Assembly: GCA_033439795.1 (NCBI GenBank)
Contig: JAUTDP010000011.1
Span: 124,001-188,000, forward strand
Direction: 5' to 3'
Source: Sordaria brevicollis
Taxonomy: Eukaryota; Ascomycota; Sordariomycetes; Sordariales; Sordariaceae
DNA length: 64,000 bases
The stretch's first letter is position 1, and the number at the start of each line of letters is the position of its first letter. This document shows positions 22,698 to 33,451 of this stretch, in pieces. Under the pieces are notes generated by a model. It did no database searches. It was not told where the DNA came from and saw only the letters and a program-made list of their open reading frames with translations. A program made the translations under genes and the position numbers.

Positions 22698-22830
22698 TCG
22701 AGGAAAACTCCCAAAAATTCGCAACAAAATATCCGAGAGAAAAGGAAAATGGGAATCAAACACAGCAATTCGTACCTCTTGTTAGGTTCCTTGCTAGGAC
22801 GGCCCCGCCTTCGGCGGGGATTCTTGATTC
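22698..22830 (-). repeat. Hairpin repeat family, copy 3, containing inverted hsp70 sequence
   Basis: The first 97 bases (22698-22794) are the reverse complement of hsp70 micro-exon 4 and the start of intron 4 (one mismatch). They run straight into GGACGGCCCCGCCTTCGGCG and GGGATTC, a perfect 7-bp stem with a TTC loop. Copies 1 and 2 have the same arrangement, with a diverged exon-like block next to a variant of the hairpin. Confidence 0.85.
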
Positions 22831-22995
22831 ATGGGAGATGAAGCATCATCCTCCATGAAGCCAGCCCAATTGGTGTTTCTGTCAACTGTGTCGCAAGTCC
22901 TGAATATTGAACACTAACCCCAACCTTCAACTAAACTTGCCTCCACATCTTGCCTCGAGGAAACAACCACGAAGCAATCAGGAGAATTTTCCAGT

Positions 22996-23103
22996 GATCG
23001 GGAAGACCAAGATCTCGAAGAAAAGGACAGTGGAAAAGGGGGAAAAAAAATTCTACCTTGTTGGGTTCTTTTCTGGGACGGCCTTGCCTTCGGCGAGGGC
23101 TTG
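22996..23103 (+). repeat. Hairpin repeat family, copy 2
   Basis: It matches the reverse complement of 15346-15448 over its whole length. It contains CCAAGATCTCGAAGAAAAGG, then CCTTGTTGGGTTCTTTTCTG, then the stem-loop CCTTGCCTTCGGCGAGG. Sequence after the hairpin (GGAGCTGAAGATGCATCACC) also resembles that after copy 3 (GGAGATGAAGCATCATCC), so copies 2 and 3 may extend further. Confidence 0.8.
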
Positions 23104-24504
23104 TGTATTCGGAGCTGAAGATGCATCACCTACCTCTAGCTCACGGTACATCAAAGGTACACCATAGGCGATCAACACCAATCTCCGAAACATCCACGCT
23201 TCTGTTTCGAGTTACACAACGTCTTGCCGAAAAACACCGATTTTGACCTCCGATGGGGGGTTACCAAGTGGTTCGGGAAAAAAAAAAAAATCAAAATCAA
23301 GAATAGAAATAACGACGGCAACAAGTTCTACTACCCAGATTACTAATATAGGGGAGGTACGAACAGGATATATTAATAGATACACTATACTATAGCCTTA
23401 ACACTGCTATACCATTGTGTGTTCTGGATTAAGAAAGGAAGATGACTATGCATCCGTCCTGTATATTTCTCTATCTCGAAATGAATCGGTCCACTTGGTA
23501 TTTCTGGTAGCTCTCATGTTTCTATAAGGTACAATAACTCTGGAAAATAATATCTTAGTCATAGGCGTAAAGGGGAAAGCAGATGGTACTCATAGCAATA
23601 ACCATAGATGGTGTAAACCGATAGATAAAAGTAATCAAGTATCGAGACTCGAGACTTTTATACCTAGGTAAGATGCATTCAGCGTCAAAACGTCCAGACA
23701 GTATCCGGTTCAGTGGTGACTGACATGCCAAAGATATATGAAGGATGATTCTAGGGTGCAAGATGTATACCCCTTAATGATCAAGTAATCATTGAAAAAA
23801 AAGAAAGAAAGAAAGAAAGAAAGAAAAAGAGGGAAGAAGAGGTAAAAAGAAGAATGAGAAAAAAGAGAGGAAATAAAGGTAATTCGCGGCATGGGCCAAC
23901 ATCGAGACCATGACCAAACACGGCATCTGTTTAGGCGAGCAACAACTTTTTCGAAATGGGTAAGGGAGAGATATACATGCAGTGACTGGAGTATAAAACC
24001 GCCTTTGTGAGTTTAATAACCGGAAGGACAGTAGCTGACCACAAGGGGCTACAAAACGAAGTCATGGCTTCCCTCAAGCAGTAGTCTAGACATACCATAT
24101 ACGTACCGTATCACAAGACACTCAGAGATAGGAGAATTCAACTCTCTCAGACGGCAAATAAGAGGAAGTCAAGCAGTGGTTGAAATCATGGAAGAAAATG
24201 AGGATTGGAAGAAAGGAGTAGAGGTCTAACTCAAGATACTTATTACTAACAAACGAACAAACACCGGTCACTTAAGGTATCATCATCTCTTAACGCTCAA
24301 CTCCCAGCTCTTAACACTCAGCTCATACCACCCCCTCTCACCTCCCCCTTACATGCACCTCTCACCCTCTCACCCTCTCCCCCTCCTCCGTTCCCTCTCC
24401 CACTTCCACCTCTCATACCCCCTCCTCCCACCACCCATCCCACCAGCTTTCCACACCCCCTCTCCAGGCTCTCCTCCACCCCCAACATCTTCATCTTTAA
24501 ACCC

Positions 24505-27447
24505 CTAACCATCCCCAGAGGTACTCAACCTCCCCTTCAACCCCCCAACCTCCCTCTCCAACTCCCCCACCAACCCCTGCCCCCTCCTCATTTTCCCCAA
24601 CAAATACTCCACCCTCTCACTCACCTCCCCCGGCCTCACCCCCATCAACCCCACCATCATCACCAGTTCCTCCTCCACCTCCCTCACCTTCCTCTCCTCC
24701 ACCCTCATCAGCTCCTGCAGCATCAACAAATCCATCCGCGCTTTAATCGTTGCGTCGGAAGCCAATTTTTCAAAAGCTGCCTGATACAAAGGTTTGGAAG
24801 CGCGGATGGAGGAGGGTAGCCCGCTCGGGGAGGTGGTGATTGTTATCAGCTCGGCGTTGGCCAACGCTTCGAGGGCTGATTCGGGGGGGATAGGGGAAGA
24901 AGAGGTGGAAAAGGGCGGGGAGAGGAGGATGGAGTTGTAAGACAAAGAATGGGAGGGGGACGTGGAAGAGGCGAGTTGGGAGATTAGGAACCAGGCTTGG
25001 GGGGTTGTGTATTTTTTTTCTTTGGACGTGTCGGGAGAAGAAGAAGAAGAAGAAGAAGAAGAAGAGGGGGAGGGGGGAGGGGATTTGGTGGACAACAAAA
25101 ACATGCGGAGAATGTCGGAGGCGGCGGAGTCGATGATTTCCGATACGGCTTTTTGGGGGGATTGACCGATTTTGAGGCGGCGGGCGAGGACTTGTAGGTC
25201 TGTGAGGCGGCCTCCCAAGAAGGAGATGGAGGTGTCGAGTTCGGCGAGGAGTTGGGGGTCGAGGGGCTCGGGTTGATCGTTCTTCTTCTCTTTCTTGGAC
25301 TTGTGGTCGGAGTCCTCATCGTTGTCGGGGGAAGACTCCTGCTGACCATCATGCGCAAACTTGGTATCCGTCTGCAACTGCGAAATGACAAACTTCTTTG
25401 CTACCTCCGGCGACAAATCACCGAGGGTAACAGACCGAAACACACGATCGGGGAGAGACCGCTGAAGAGGCTTCGAATAGGAAGCGTCATCCGTCAAGAA
25501 AATGACATGGGCAATGTTGGACTGCACCAAAGCGGCGGCCCAGTCGGCAATGCGGTCGTAGATGACCCCCTTCTCCTCGCTCTTGTGCAGGAAGTGGTCG
25601 ATGACGATCACGGGACGCCGCTCGGGGTGCGCTTCCAGCCAAGCATCCTCCGACAAATCGGCGTCCTTGTCTTCCTTCTTGCGCGCAGACAGGCCGACTT
25701 GCTTAAGTGCCGACGCGGTCGTTTGCAGGATTTTGACCACTTGCGACTCCAGGTTCTCGGAGAAGTTGGCTTTGGCGCCCGTGGTGCTTTGCACGGCTAG
25801 GTCGACGAGGCTGCTGATGTTATTGGACCAGGAGAACACGGGGCGGTAGCCGACTTCGAAGGCGAGACGACGGATGGTGCCTGCTTCGCCGCGGGCTTCG
25901 ACGATGGGTTTGCAGTCGATGACCAGGACATCGCCGCGTCCTTTGAGGACTTGGTCGAGAATGAGTTCCTTCTTGCCGGAACCGCGAGGACCGTGGACGA
26001 CGGTGAAGGTGTCGACACTCTCGAGAAGACCGGTCTGAACAGAATCGATCAGGTCTTTGCGGTGGGTGAAGAGGGCGTTGAGTCCGGCATCTTCGGATTT
26101 GTGCCTACGGAAGGCGAGGATGTCGGAGGTTTGCGACTTGAACCATTTGTAGAGGCGGGAGTTGGTGAACTCGAAGTACTTCTGGACGTGGGCCTGTTGT
26201 GTGTTAGTGGAGTCCTGCATTCATAATAGCAACAATTTAACCGCATTTCCAACAAGGTCCGCTGGCTCAATGGCAGAGCGTCTGACTACGAATCAGGAGG
26301 TTCCAGGTTCGACCCCTGGGTGGATCGAGTTTCTCATCTTTTTGGTGGTGGATCCCTCATGGTCAGAGATATGACTTTTTTTTTTTTTTCAACTTACCTT
26401 GACGAAAAACTCCCGAATGGGATCAAACACTGCAACGGTGAATGCCGCAATCAAGGCAGCAACAATGGGGATCACGATCCTAGGGTGACTCGTGAACCAA
26501 GCCCAGATGTGATGGGCCTTGACTCGTTGTTCGTACGAAAGCCGTAACTTTGTTGCATTTTTGCTTCCTTCTTCGCGCAAGACGAATCCATGCATGCAGT
26601 TTCGTGCCATGATGGCATCTCGAACCAAAACAAAGTCGATGTAGGCGTACCGGGGGAGGACCTTGGAATCCATTGGCTGAGATGTGATTTCGCTGATTTT
26701 GCCGTATTTGCGAAAGATGCTGTAGAGTGTCTCTTGTGACAGTTCGGCTGGAGATTCGTCGTGTTTGGCGGCCACGAACTCAACTCGTATGCGGCTGCGT
26801 GGGAGTCTGTACAGGTCTTCTAGCCAGGGCACGCCTTCCACCAGACCGGTCTGAATTCTGCCAAAGGGGTTGAACCATGGTTTGATGGGGTTGTTTTGGA
26901 GAAACTTGGACAGCTTGCTTTCGACTTCGGCCGCAGACATGTCACTTGGATAAGTGAACTTGACAAATGCGCCGCCATCTTTGAGACGGGGGATAATCTC
27001 GGTGACGTTGATGGGGACTTGATCGTGGGTGTTGAGGGCCCGCTTGACTAGTCTGACGGGGTCGATAAAGCTATAGGTGGATGATTCGAAACGGTGGAGG
27101 AGGTCTTCGCTGGTCCATGGTCGCCAGAGGAGGACGGAGCTGAGTTTGAGGGGGAAGAGGTCTGTCCATGTTAGTCTTGATCTCACAATATGGCAATATA
27201 TGGTGAACCTACTGTTGAAGAACAAGAGGGATTCATTCTCCGAAGTGTCGATATGGCCACTTTCTTTGTGAGAACCAGTGGAAGTTGTACTCTCCCACGC
27301 TCGAGTGACTCTCCTGTGAGTGACTGGGAGTCCTTGACCTCCAAGTGATCGTTGGAGTAAAAGGGCGGTTGAGTGGGAGGTGAACCTAGGAAGAGGACCC
27401 TGGCCAGGCCTCGTCGCCTGCCGTGAGAGAAGGTGTGCTGATATCAT
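24505..27447 (-). CDS. yme2: Mitochondrial inner membrane protein Yme2
   Basis: Yme2 (mitochondrial escape protein 2) is an inner-membrane protein linked to mitochondrial DNA nucleoid organisation. I predict three exons (27447-27213, 27161-26398, 26193-24505) giving 895 residues. The N-terminus MISAHLLSRQATRPGQGPLP is a likely targeting sequence. The joined segment LLFFNNLFPLKLSSVLLWRP, an RNA-recognition-motif-like region (TLYSIFRKYGKISEI, YAYIDFVLVRDA) and a membrane span at about residues 307-325 (IVIPIVAALIAAFTVAVF) follow. The AAA-like domain has a Walker A site at 401-408 (GPRGSGKK). Its C-terminus is a predicted coiled coil. Intron 1 (51 nt) is a multiple of three, so it can be missed. 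Intron 2 (204 nt) harbours a tRNA gene on the other strand and joins REFFVK to AHVQKYFEF. An ATG-less upstream extension is open, but 27447 is the best start. Confidence 0.93.
26256..26327 (+). tRNA. trnR-ACG: tRNA-Arg (anticodon ACG)
   Basis: The 72-nt sequence folds into a full cloverleaf. The acceptor stem is GGTCCGC with GTGGATC (two G-T pairs) and discriminator G. The D stem is GCTC/GAGC. The anticodon stem TCTGA/TCAGG holds the loop CTACGAA, giving anticodon ACG. The T arm is CCAGG-TTCGACC-CCTGG. It has no intron. It lies wholly inside the 204-nt second intron of yme2, on the opposite strand. A T5 tract follows 11 bases downstream as a Pol III terminator. Confidence 0.96.
26339..26343 (+). 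terminator. Pol III T-run terminator of tRNA-Arg
   Basis: Five consecutive T on the coding strand occur 11 bases after the end of the tRNA, the usual RNA polymerase III stop. The tract lies in the yme2 intron, where it is an A-run in the yme2 transcript. Confidence 0.7.
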
Positions 27448-28111
27448 TGCAGCTTCATTATGCAGGGTGCATGTACATGTAGGTGGAAGATTGTTGCAGT
27501 AGGGAAATATCACAACATGGCGACAGCAAGGTAGGATATATTCTCGGTCTCGATCAACAAAACACGTTCCAGGCTTTCAAGCTGCGATCGCGACTGTGAC
27601 TTGATCTTACACGAGCTGATCCCTGGCACTTGCCCTGCCTGGAAACGGCCCATCCATGATCCATCGGGTACCTTGAGCTGACCATTGAGGTGCGACGTCA
27701 TCGGGAGGGGCATCGCCAAGACCACTATCCTTATCGCTATCAGTTATGATAACGAACCGTTGCCTGCCGCCGCTCCCGACATTTTCCTCCGCTGGTCCTC
27801 TCATTGGCCGGAACTGTTCATCTTTCCACAGCAAAGCTTCTGAAGGCCGCGAAACATTCAACGACGAAAAGAGTGCGGTAACACAACAGCAAATATCACG
27901 AGACTTGCCGTCCTATCAACCACCTACTATCAACTGTCGCATTGAGGCTTGTTACCCCTCATTTCGTCCGATATCGAATACCGACGATTCCTCTCGGTCA
28001 ATTGAGACTTAATCTCCTCGAGCGCATTCCAACTCGCCAGACTCAAACACCGTCTTCGAACCGAAACCCGATCGATCCTCACGAGCTTCACCTTCGAGAA
28101 ACATAGACACA
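27448..28111. promoter_or_regulatory. Divergent intergenic promoter region yme2/emi1
   Basis: These 664 bases separate two divergent start codons, so both promoters should lie here. I see no recognised element. Confidence 0.45.
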
Positions 28112-28935
28112 ATGGGCTGGTTCTGGTCCTCTCCTTCTTCGGCAGCCTCCTCAGGCAAGCCCACCGAGACCACGACCTCGTCTCTACCTCCCACGACAGA
28201 ACCAATTGCCACCCCAGCACCACCAACACCACCACCACCAACACAATCCTCAACTGCCTCTTCCTCAGGCGACGCCGAAATCCAAAAATTCCTCGAAATG
28301 CTCCAAGGCGACGACAAATCCAAACAACAACCACAACAACCAAGCACCTCCGAACCATCCTCGACCGCCGTCTCCACCTCCCCCTCCCTCCTCTCCAAAT
28401 ACAAATCCTACATCCCCTTCTCCTCCCTCTTTGTCAGCGACGAACCCACCGCTTCGGAACCCGAACCGCCCAAGAAAACCCGCTCCCCCACGTCCCTGGC
28501 AATGTCCGAACACTGCCTCCCCGTAACCATGTCCTGCCGCGACGCCTTCGACTACGCCTGGCACTGCCAGACGCCCGGGTCGCAGTTCAACGCCGTCTAC
28601 CGGTACGGCAGCATGAAGAACTGCTCGGAGCTGTGGGACGATTTCTGGTTTTGCATGCGGACCAAGTCGTTCAGTCCGGAGATGAAGGCCGAGGCGGTCA
28701 GGGATTATTATCGCAAGAAGGAGGAGGCCAAGTACGGAGCGGGGCAGCCGAGTAGTGAGGATGTGTGGGAGAGTCGGGAGAAGAGGGTGGAGTGGGATAG
28801 TGAGTTTAGAGCTGGGTGGGAGGGGGGTGTGGGGGGTTGGGGGGTAATGGGGTCAGTGATGAGGAGTTTAAACGGAGGGAGGTGGAGAGGAGGAAGATGA
28901 TTAGGGAGCAGTTGGGGTTGGATAGGGAGGAGTAG
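28112..28935 (+). CDS. emi1: Emi1/DUF3128 family twin CX9C protein
   Basis: The C-terminal half matches the Emi1 (early meiotic induction) family. Two CX9C motifs are visible, CRDAFDYAWHC and CSELWDDFWFC, the hallmark of small proteins oxidised in the mitochondrial intermembrane space. They are separated by QTPGSQFNAVYRYGSMKN and followed by REKRVEWDSEFRAG. The first 130 residues are low-complexity Ser/Thr/Pro/Gln. The C-terminus is uncertain. The unspliced frame runs into a Gly-rich tail and stops at 28900. Removal of a 41-nt GT-AG segment (28816-28856), or one extra G in the G runs there, restores DEEFKRREVERRKMIREQLG to a TAG at 28933, a far better protein end of about 260 residues. I give the longer span. 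Yeast data tie the family to meiosis and mitochondria; the role here is inferred. Confidence 0.82.
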
Positions 28936-29875
28936 GTGATTTGGTGGAAGAGGCCATTTGACGGACAAGGGGAGGAAAGGGAGAGGGGGGGGGGGGGGGG
29001 GGGGGGGGGGGGTCATATACCATGTTCGATTTCTGGGGTTTTGTTCACTTCTTGGAATGTCGTTACTATCTACGTGCAATGTGCACTATTCTTCTTCCGC
29101 CATCACAAGCCATCACGAATTCCGAGTTCGAGTACATGAGGACATGAGCAGGTGAACTGAAATACCTTATCCCTTAAGAAGGCCCCATTCCCTCCCATAC
29201 TCCCAATTTGCTCGTCCCTCATCCATGGTGCTGTCAATACCGGTGACAAGCACCTTTCAAACCATGGCATCACCGAGATCGCCGATGCCTGTCCTTTGCA
29301 CGCGAGCTGTGTTCAGTAGATAGACACGATGCCGGCTCTCGCACAACTATGGTTGAGACTCAACGATATCGAAACATGCATTTTGTCCGGGTCCATATCG
29401 GTCAACCCAACAAACTACAATCACCAGATAAAGGACCTCGAGGCCGTGCAATCCCGTCACCCGACCCCTTGGTGGCTCATCCATCAGCATGCACCTTTGA
29501 AAGACTCGAAGGACAGAACCTCGTGGGTCTGCAACCGCCGCGTGGTTCATGACTCCTTCCTGTTCACCGCGGGTTGCCTCATTGATGCTGCAGCGAACGT
29601 TCTAGAGGAAGTGGAAGCTTTCTTGTTGTGCAGTGAACAGCGAGTGTCGTTCTCTTGATGCTCAGCTCCGCCCCGTCTCTTCAGTTGCCTCGCCTTTCTT
29701 TAGGCAGCGGTTCCTTCCTCGCGGAAATTTCGAAGGGGATACTTATCTGGACATTGCCCCTGCTTGGAAGATGCAGCTTGCTTGATGTCGTGGCGGAGAC
29801 GGGTGTAAAGGTCGGGTTTTCTGTTTTGTCTTTTTCCCAGAGTTTCTTCTTCTCTTTCCATCCTTCACAGGCCAA
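28936..29875. other. Intergenic with a G28 run
   Basis: This contains an uninterrupted run of 28 G (28985-29012) just after the emi1 gene. An ATG frame of 109 codons at 29329-29658 has no family resemblance and weak codon bias, so I do not call it. Confidence 0.5.
28985..29012 (+). repeat. Poly-G tract (28 G)
   Basis: A perfect mononucleotide run of 28 G lies about 50 bases after the emi1 stop codon, in its probable 3' untranslated region. Confidence 0.9.
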
Positions 29876-30117
29876 CTAGTCAAAGCCCTCTGTTTTAGTT
29901 GTTTCTTCATCGACATAAACCGTCATCAATCTATCTTCAGGCCTGCCTGCCTCCTTCAACACTGTGTCGGACGAGAGCGAATGACCCAAATTGTTGGGAG
30001 CTGCCGCTGTCACTGGGCCGCCTTTCTGTATGTAGAGGTAGAAGTACGCACCAAAAGACACTGCTGCACAGCCGAAAAATATGTAAGTGGAAGTGCTTGT
30101 CACGTCTGCTGTCTGGG
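29876..30117 (-). CDS. Possible small single-span membrane protein (3' exon only)
   Basis: On the minus strand an open frame ends at 29876 and reads AQTADVTSTSTYIFFGCAAV, then a hydrophobic stretch (FGAYFYLYIQ) forming one membrane span, then a polar tail with DRLMTVYVDEE. It lacks an in-frame ATG before the membrane span, so a 5' exon must lie upstream. A likely acceptor (CACCCAACAG at 30118-30127) sits just before it, but I could not find a first exon with matching phase. The membrane span and the acidic tail make chance less likely, but this remains a tentative gene. I do not recognise the family. Confidence 0.35.
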
Positions 30118-30367
30118 CCCTGTTGGGTGATGGTCTTTTTCCCACCGCTGCCCCCAAAAATTCACGAATTAAAACGTTGTGGAGGTAACGTATTAAACCA
30201 GCACCCTCCCCTCTCTTTTCAACTCTCTGCTCTTCCTCTTCTTACCTTCAACATCATCCTCCTCCACCTTTTCTCCTCTTGATCCCACCCTTCTTCTGCT
30301 CAAGTTGGTTTCGACCGCCAAGTTCTTCGTCTGTTTCCTCCAACTTCTCAGCAAGGCGTTCACGACA

Positions 30368-31327
30368 ATGTCACTCGAATTCTTCGATAAGCTCAAGACT
30401 TGGCTCTGTATAGGGCAAAACCATGACTCCCAGCAATCCGGAAACCAGCCTGGAGACCTGCCCTCGTACCAAGAAGCCACCACAGCAGGCTCGCTCACGC
30501 CCGCTGCCGCAAAGGAGGCCTACATCATCCATCCCTCCACAAAACGACTTGCCGACGTCCTCTTCCGAAGCAACAAATCCGGCAACGGCCTCGCTCTCAC
30601 CGACAAGGGCAAAGCCGTTCTCTACACATACTACTACCTAATGTACCTCGAGGTACATCAGTGGCACGATGGAAAAGGCATAAAGTTTTGGATGGCAGTG
30701 AGGTACCACGATCCAGACTAAGCCGGGGAAGCCGGGGAAGCACCACTCCCTGCCTCTGCCTGGATCAACGCAATCGGCAACTACGCTTTCCTGCTGGCCC
30801 TGCTACACGTCAGCAAGCAGTATCATCTTTCCTCGATGCGCTTGATGCTGCAGACCAGCTCTGCGATTGAGGCTTTGCGTGCGGCTGTCAAGGACGCGAT
30901 GGCGGAGGATTTATTGCACCACCACCACGGCGAGCACCACGGCGAGCAAGGCGAGCACGGCGAGCAAGGCGAGCACAACAAGGGCAGCGCCAGCACCAAC
31001 GCCAGCACCAACGCCAAACAAACGCTCGTGCAAGCCCTGGTTGAAGAAGTCGCCACCGAGATTGAAACAAATCTGGCCGGAGTGTTTCGCCCCGCCCCCA
31101 ACACTTACGCTTACTACCGCCAACAGGGCCCAGCGGCAATGGCAAAGGTGCGAGACACTGCCGACACGGGGGAGCTGGACGTCGAGGTGGTGCAGGAGTG
31201 CTGGCGTTTGTTCAAGACGGTGCTCTGCGCGTCGAGGCTGGACGGCGACCTGCTCCCTCCTATTGGGTTCGATCCGCATGATTATCAGGCTATGAAGCAG
31301 CCTGCTATGAAAGAAATCGGTTGCTAG
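30368..31327 (+). CDS. Hypothetical protein with His/Gly/Glu/Gln repeat
   Basis: I do not recognise this protein. It starts MSLEFFDKLKTWLCIGQNHD and contains PGDLPSYQEATTAGSL, LADVLFRSNKSGNGLALTDK and VLYTYYYLMYLE. The frame then meets TAA at 30719-30721. The same frame reopens and continues to 31327 with SSAIEALRAAVKDAMAED, a GEH/GEQ nine-base repeat (30926-30975), LVEEVATEIETNLAGVF and PPIGFDPHDYQAMKQPAM. An intron of 168 nt (30653-30820, donor GTACATC, acceptor GCAAGCAG, phase 0 at both ends) would remove the stop and give about 263 residues, although its branch site is weak. Otherwise it is a broken gene. No membrane segment is evident. Confidence 0.5.
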
Positions 31328-32925
31328 GGTAGTGTGTAGGTACACGACCACGTCACTACGAGGATTTCTATAAAGAAGCCGGTCCGGGTCGGTGCAGGGA
31401 AATAAATTCATGACCATTCAGCATACCTCTACGTACACATTTAGATGGCCTCACTTGTTCTGGGAAGTTTTTTTTTTTTTTTTTTTTTGCCCATGTCAGT
31501 CACGGTTATATTTGGAGTACAACGGTGCACACTTTTGTGGTAGAGTTCCTTTTTGGTTTTGCTTTTTATAAATGACCGCAGCTCTTATGTAGCCAGCCCA
31601 CTCATGTCTCCCGCTTTTTTTAAATCAACATTTTCTCAACGTCCTTCTTCAGTTTGCTAGAATCCTAATACCTTATTAATAGTAATAGTACAATAAAGCC
31701 CCCCATAACCAATTAACTCCTCCACTTCTTCCGCGATCTTTCGAACTACTTATATATTCTCAATTGCCCTTGCCCTTGCCCTGTCCGTTCATTGGACCTC
31801 GACTGCTCGCTTAGGTGCTTTACATACACTCTCCGAGTTCCCTCCCCAAGTCCGCTGTCTTGACAGGAAGCAGAACCCAACTAACTCAGTTCGGTTTATT
31901 CACTCCACTCTACTACACGTAACAATGAAACTCGATCGCAACACCAAAATCAAGGCCAACGCCTCTATCAACGCCTCTATCAACAAGTTTAGTAAGTAAG
32001 GGAACTTTTTCTATAGTTGAAGGTACTTAAGCCAAAAAAATCCCTTATCAAGTTTTGAAAAGATTCCGGTAGTTTTCGTGGAGATATCGCCGAGTGTCTC
32101 GAGGTTATCATAATAAAAAATCTTTGCGTTGGGCCGTTGGGGAAGAGAAAAGAAAGGGAGTGTAACAGGCTTGGCGGTGCTTTTGATTACGGACATGGAT
32201 ATCAACGTGACGTGCACGGAGGGCTACACTACACTGAATACCACTACCCTCAATGGACACAGACTTAATATTCACCTTTTCATGTTTGTATATTCTTTTG
32301 CAAACTTATAGTACTGACCTATCAGAAGAACCAGTCATACATGCCTTTCATTCCTCCCGCACTTGTTTGTCTGCCCTTGTCTATCTGTCTGTCTGTCTGC
32401 CCTGTCTGCCCTATCTGCCCTGTCCTGTCTGATAAGTACTGCATCGTATCTCCATTGCTCTACCGTAGGCCTTTGAGCCCGTCCATTCTATTATATCTCG
32501 GTGGCATTCAGCCCGTCGCAGCGTAGCGTAGCGTGGTATCTGTTCCATCCCATCCCATCTCATCCCATCTCATCCCATCCATCCCATCCCATCATCCATC
32601 ATACATTACCAAAAACAAAATTCTATAAACACATCAACATCGAAAGAAACTCGGTAAGTTAAAACCTCAACTTCTCCCACCTATTCCTCTCCCTCTTTAC
32701 CCCACTCCCGCTTCTACTCCTCCCACTCCTATCCCACCTATCCCAGGCCTTTTCTTCGTCTCTTTGACTCCTGTATGAAGACCAATCAGGCGGATGACTC
32801 ATTGATCTCATCCTCGCTGGTTTTGGTACAGCCGCAAGACGAGCATCAAGCGCCGAAACAACCGTCACCGGAGGAGGTGGAGGGGCGAGGTAGGCAGAGG
32901 CAGGGCACCGTTGCTGATTCAGATT
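31328..32925. other. Intergenic between convergent genes
   Basis: No supported gene. The stretch has a poly-T run near 31470-31488, a cluster of (CCCAT)n repeats near 32544-32590 and (CTGT/CTGC)n words near 32383-32420. A short ATG frame at 31925-31999 followed by a strong donor-like GTAAGTAAG could be the first exon of an unseen gene, but no second exon is recognisable. Confidence 0.5.
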
Positions 32926-33419
32926 CTATCTCTGACCCTGTCCCTGATTCTGCGACGTCTGCGTCTGCGTCAAATCAGATCCCGTCACGCCCGACGCTGC
33001 CTGTTGTGGCAGATTCCCTGGCAACTGAGGCTGGGGAGCTTGTGCTTGTGCTTGTTGCTGGGTCTGTGTCTGCTGGGCTTGTTGTGTCTGTGTCTGTCCC
33101 TGGGCAGGAAGGGGAGGAGGAGCAGTGGCGGTCATAGGCCTGCTTACGCCCGCTGCTGCTGTGGGGTTGGACATGCTTGCTCCCCTTGGTCTCGCTCCGA
33201 CTGGGCCTGTAGAGGTAATGGGGGGTGGTACTGGCGCCGGGCTCAGCGTGATGGGCGAAGGAGCGGGCAAGTTTTGCGGTGGCGGGATTGTAGTGGCCGT
33301 CGCTCCTGGGGAGGTATAAACAGGCTGAGGAGTCTGGGGGGGCTGCTGCGAGTGAGGAGACAAGGTGGATTGTCCGGCGTACAACCCGCCGCTGGCAATG
33401 GGCGAGCTAGGGCTCATGG

Positions 33420-33451
<32 letters not shown>

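Larger units (their letters stand above)
22287..24504. other. Intergenic between convergent hsp70 and yme2
   Basis: No gene is visible. The left part contains two copies of the hairpin repeat family (22698-22830, 22996-23103). The right part includes a GAAA-type microsatellite on the minus-strand reading (23797-23830) and a long CT-rich pyrimidine stretch (24325-24530) running into the end of yme2. Confidence 0.55.

Noticed and set aside
29329..29658. ATG frame of 109 codons
   Set aside because: No domain, no codon bias like neighbouring genes, and no clear transcript signals; a chance frame remains as likely.
31925..31999. Short ATG frame followed by GTAAGTAAG
   Set aside because: It resembles a first exon (CAACATG-type start, strong donor), but no second exon could be identified.
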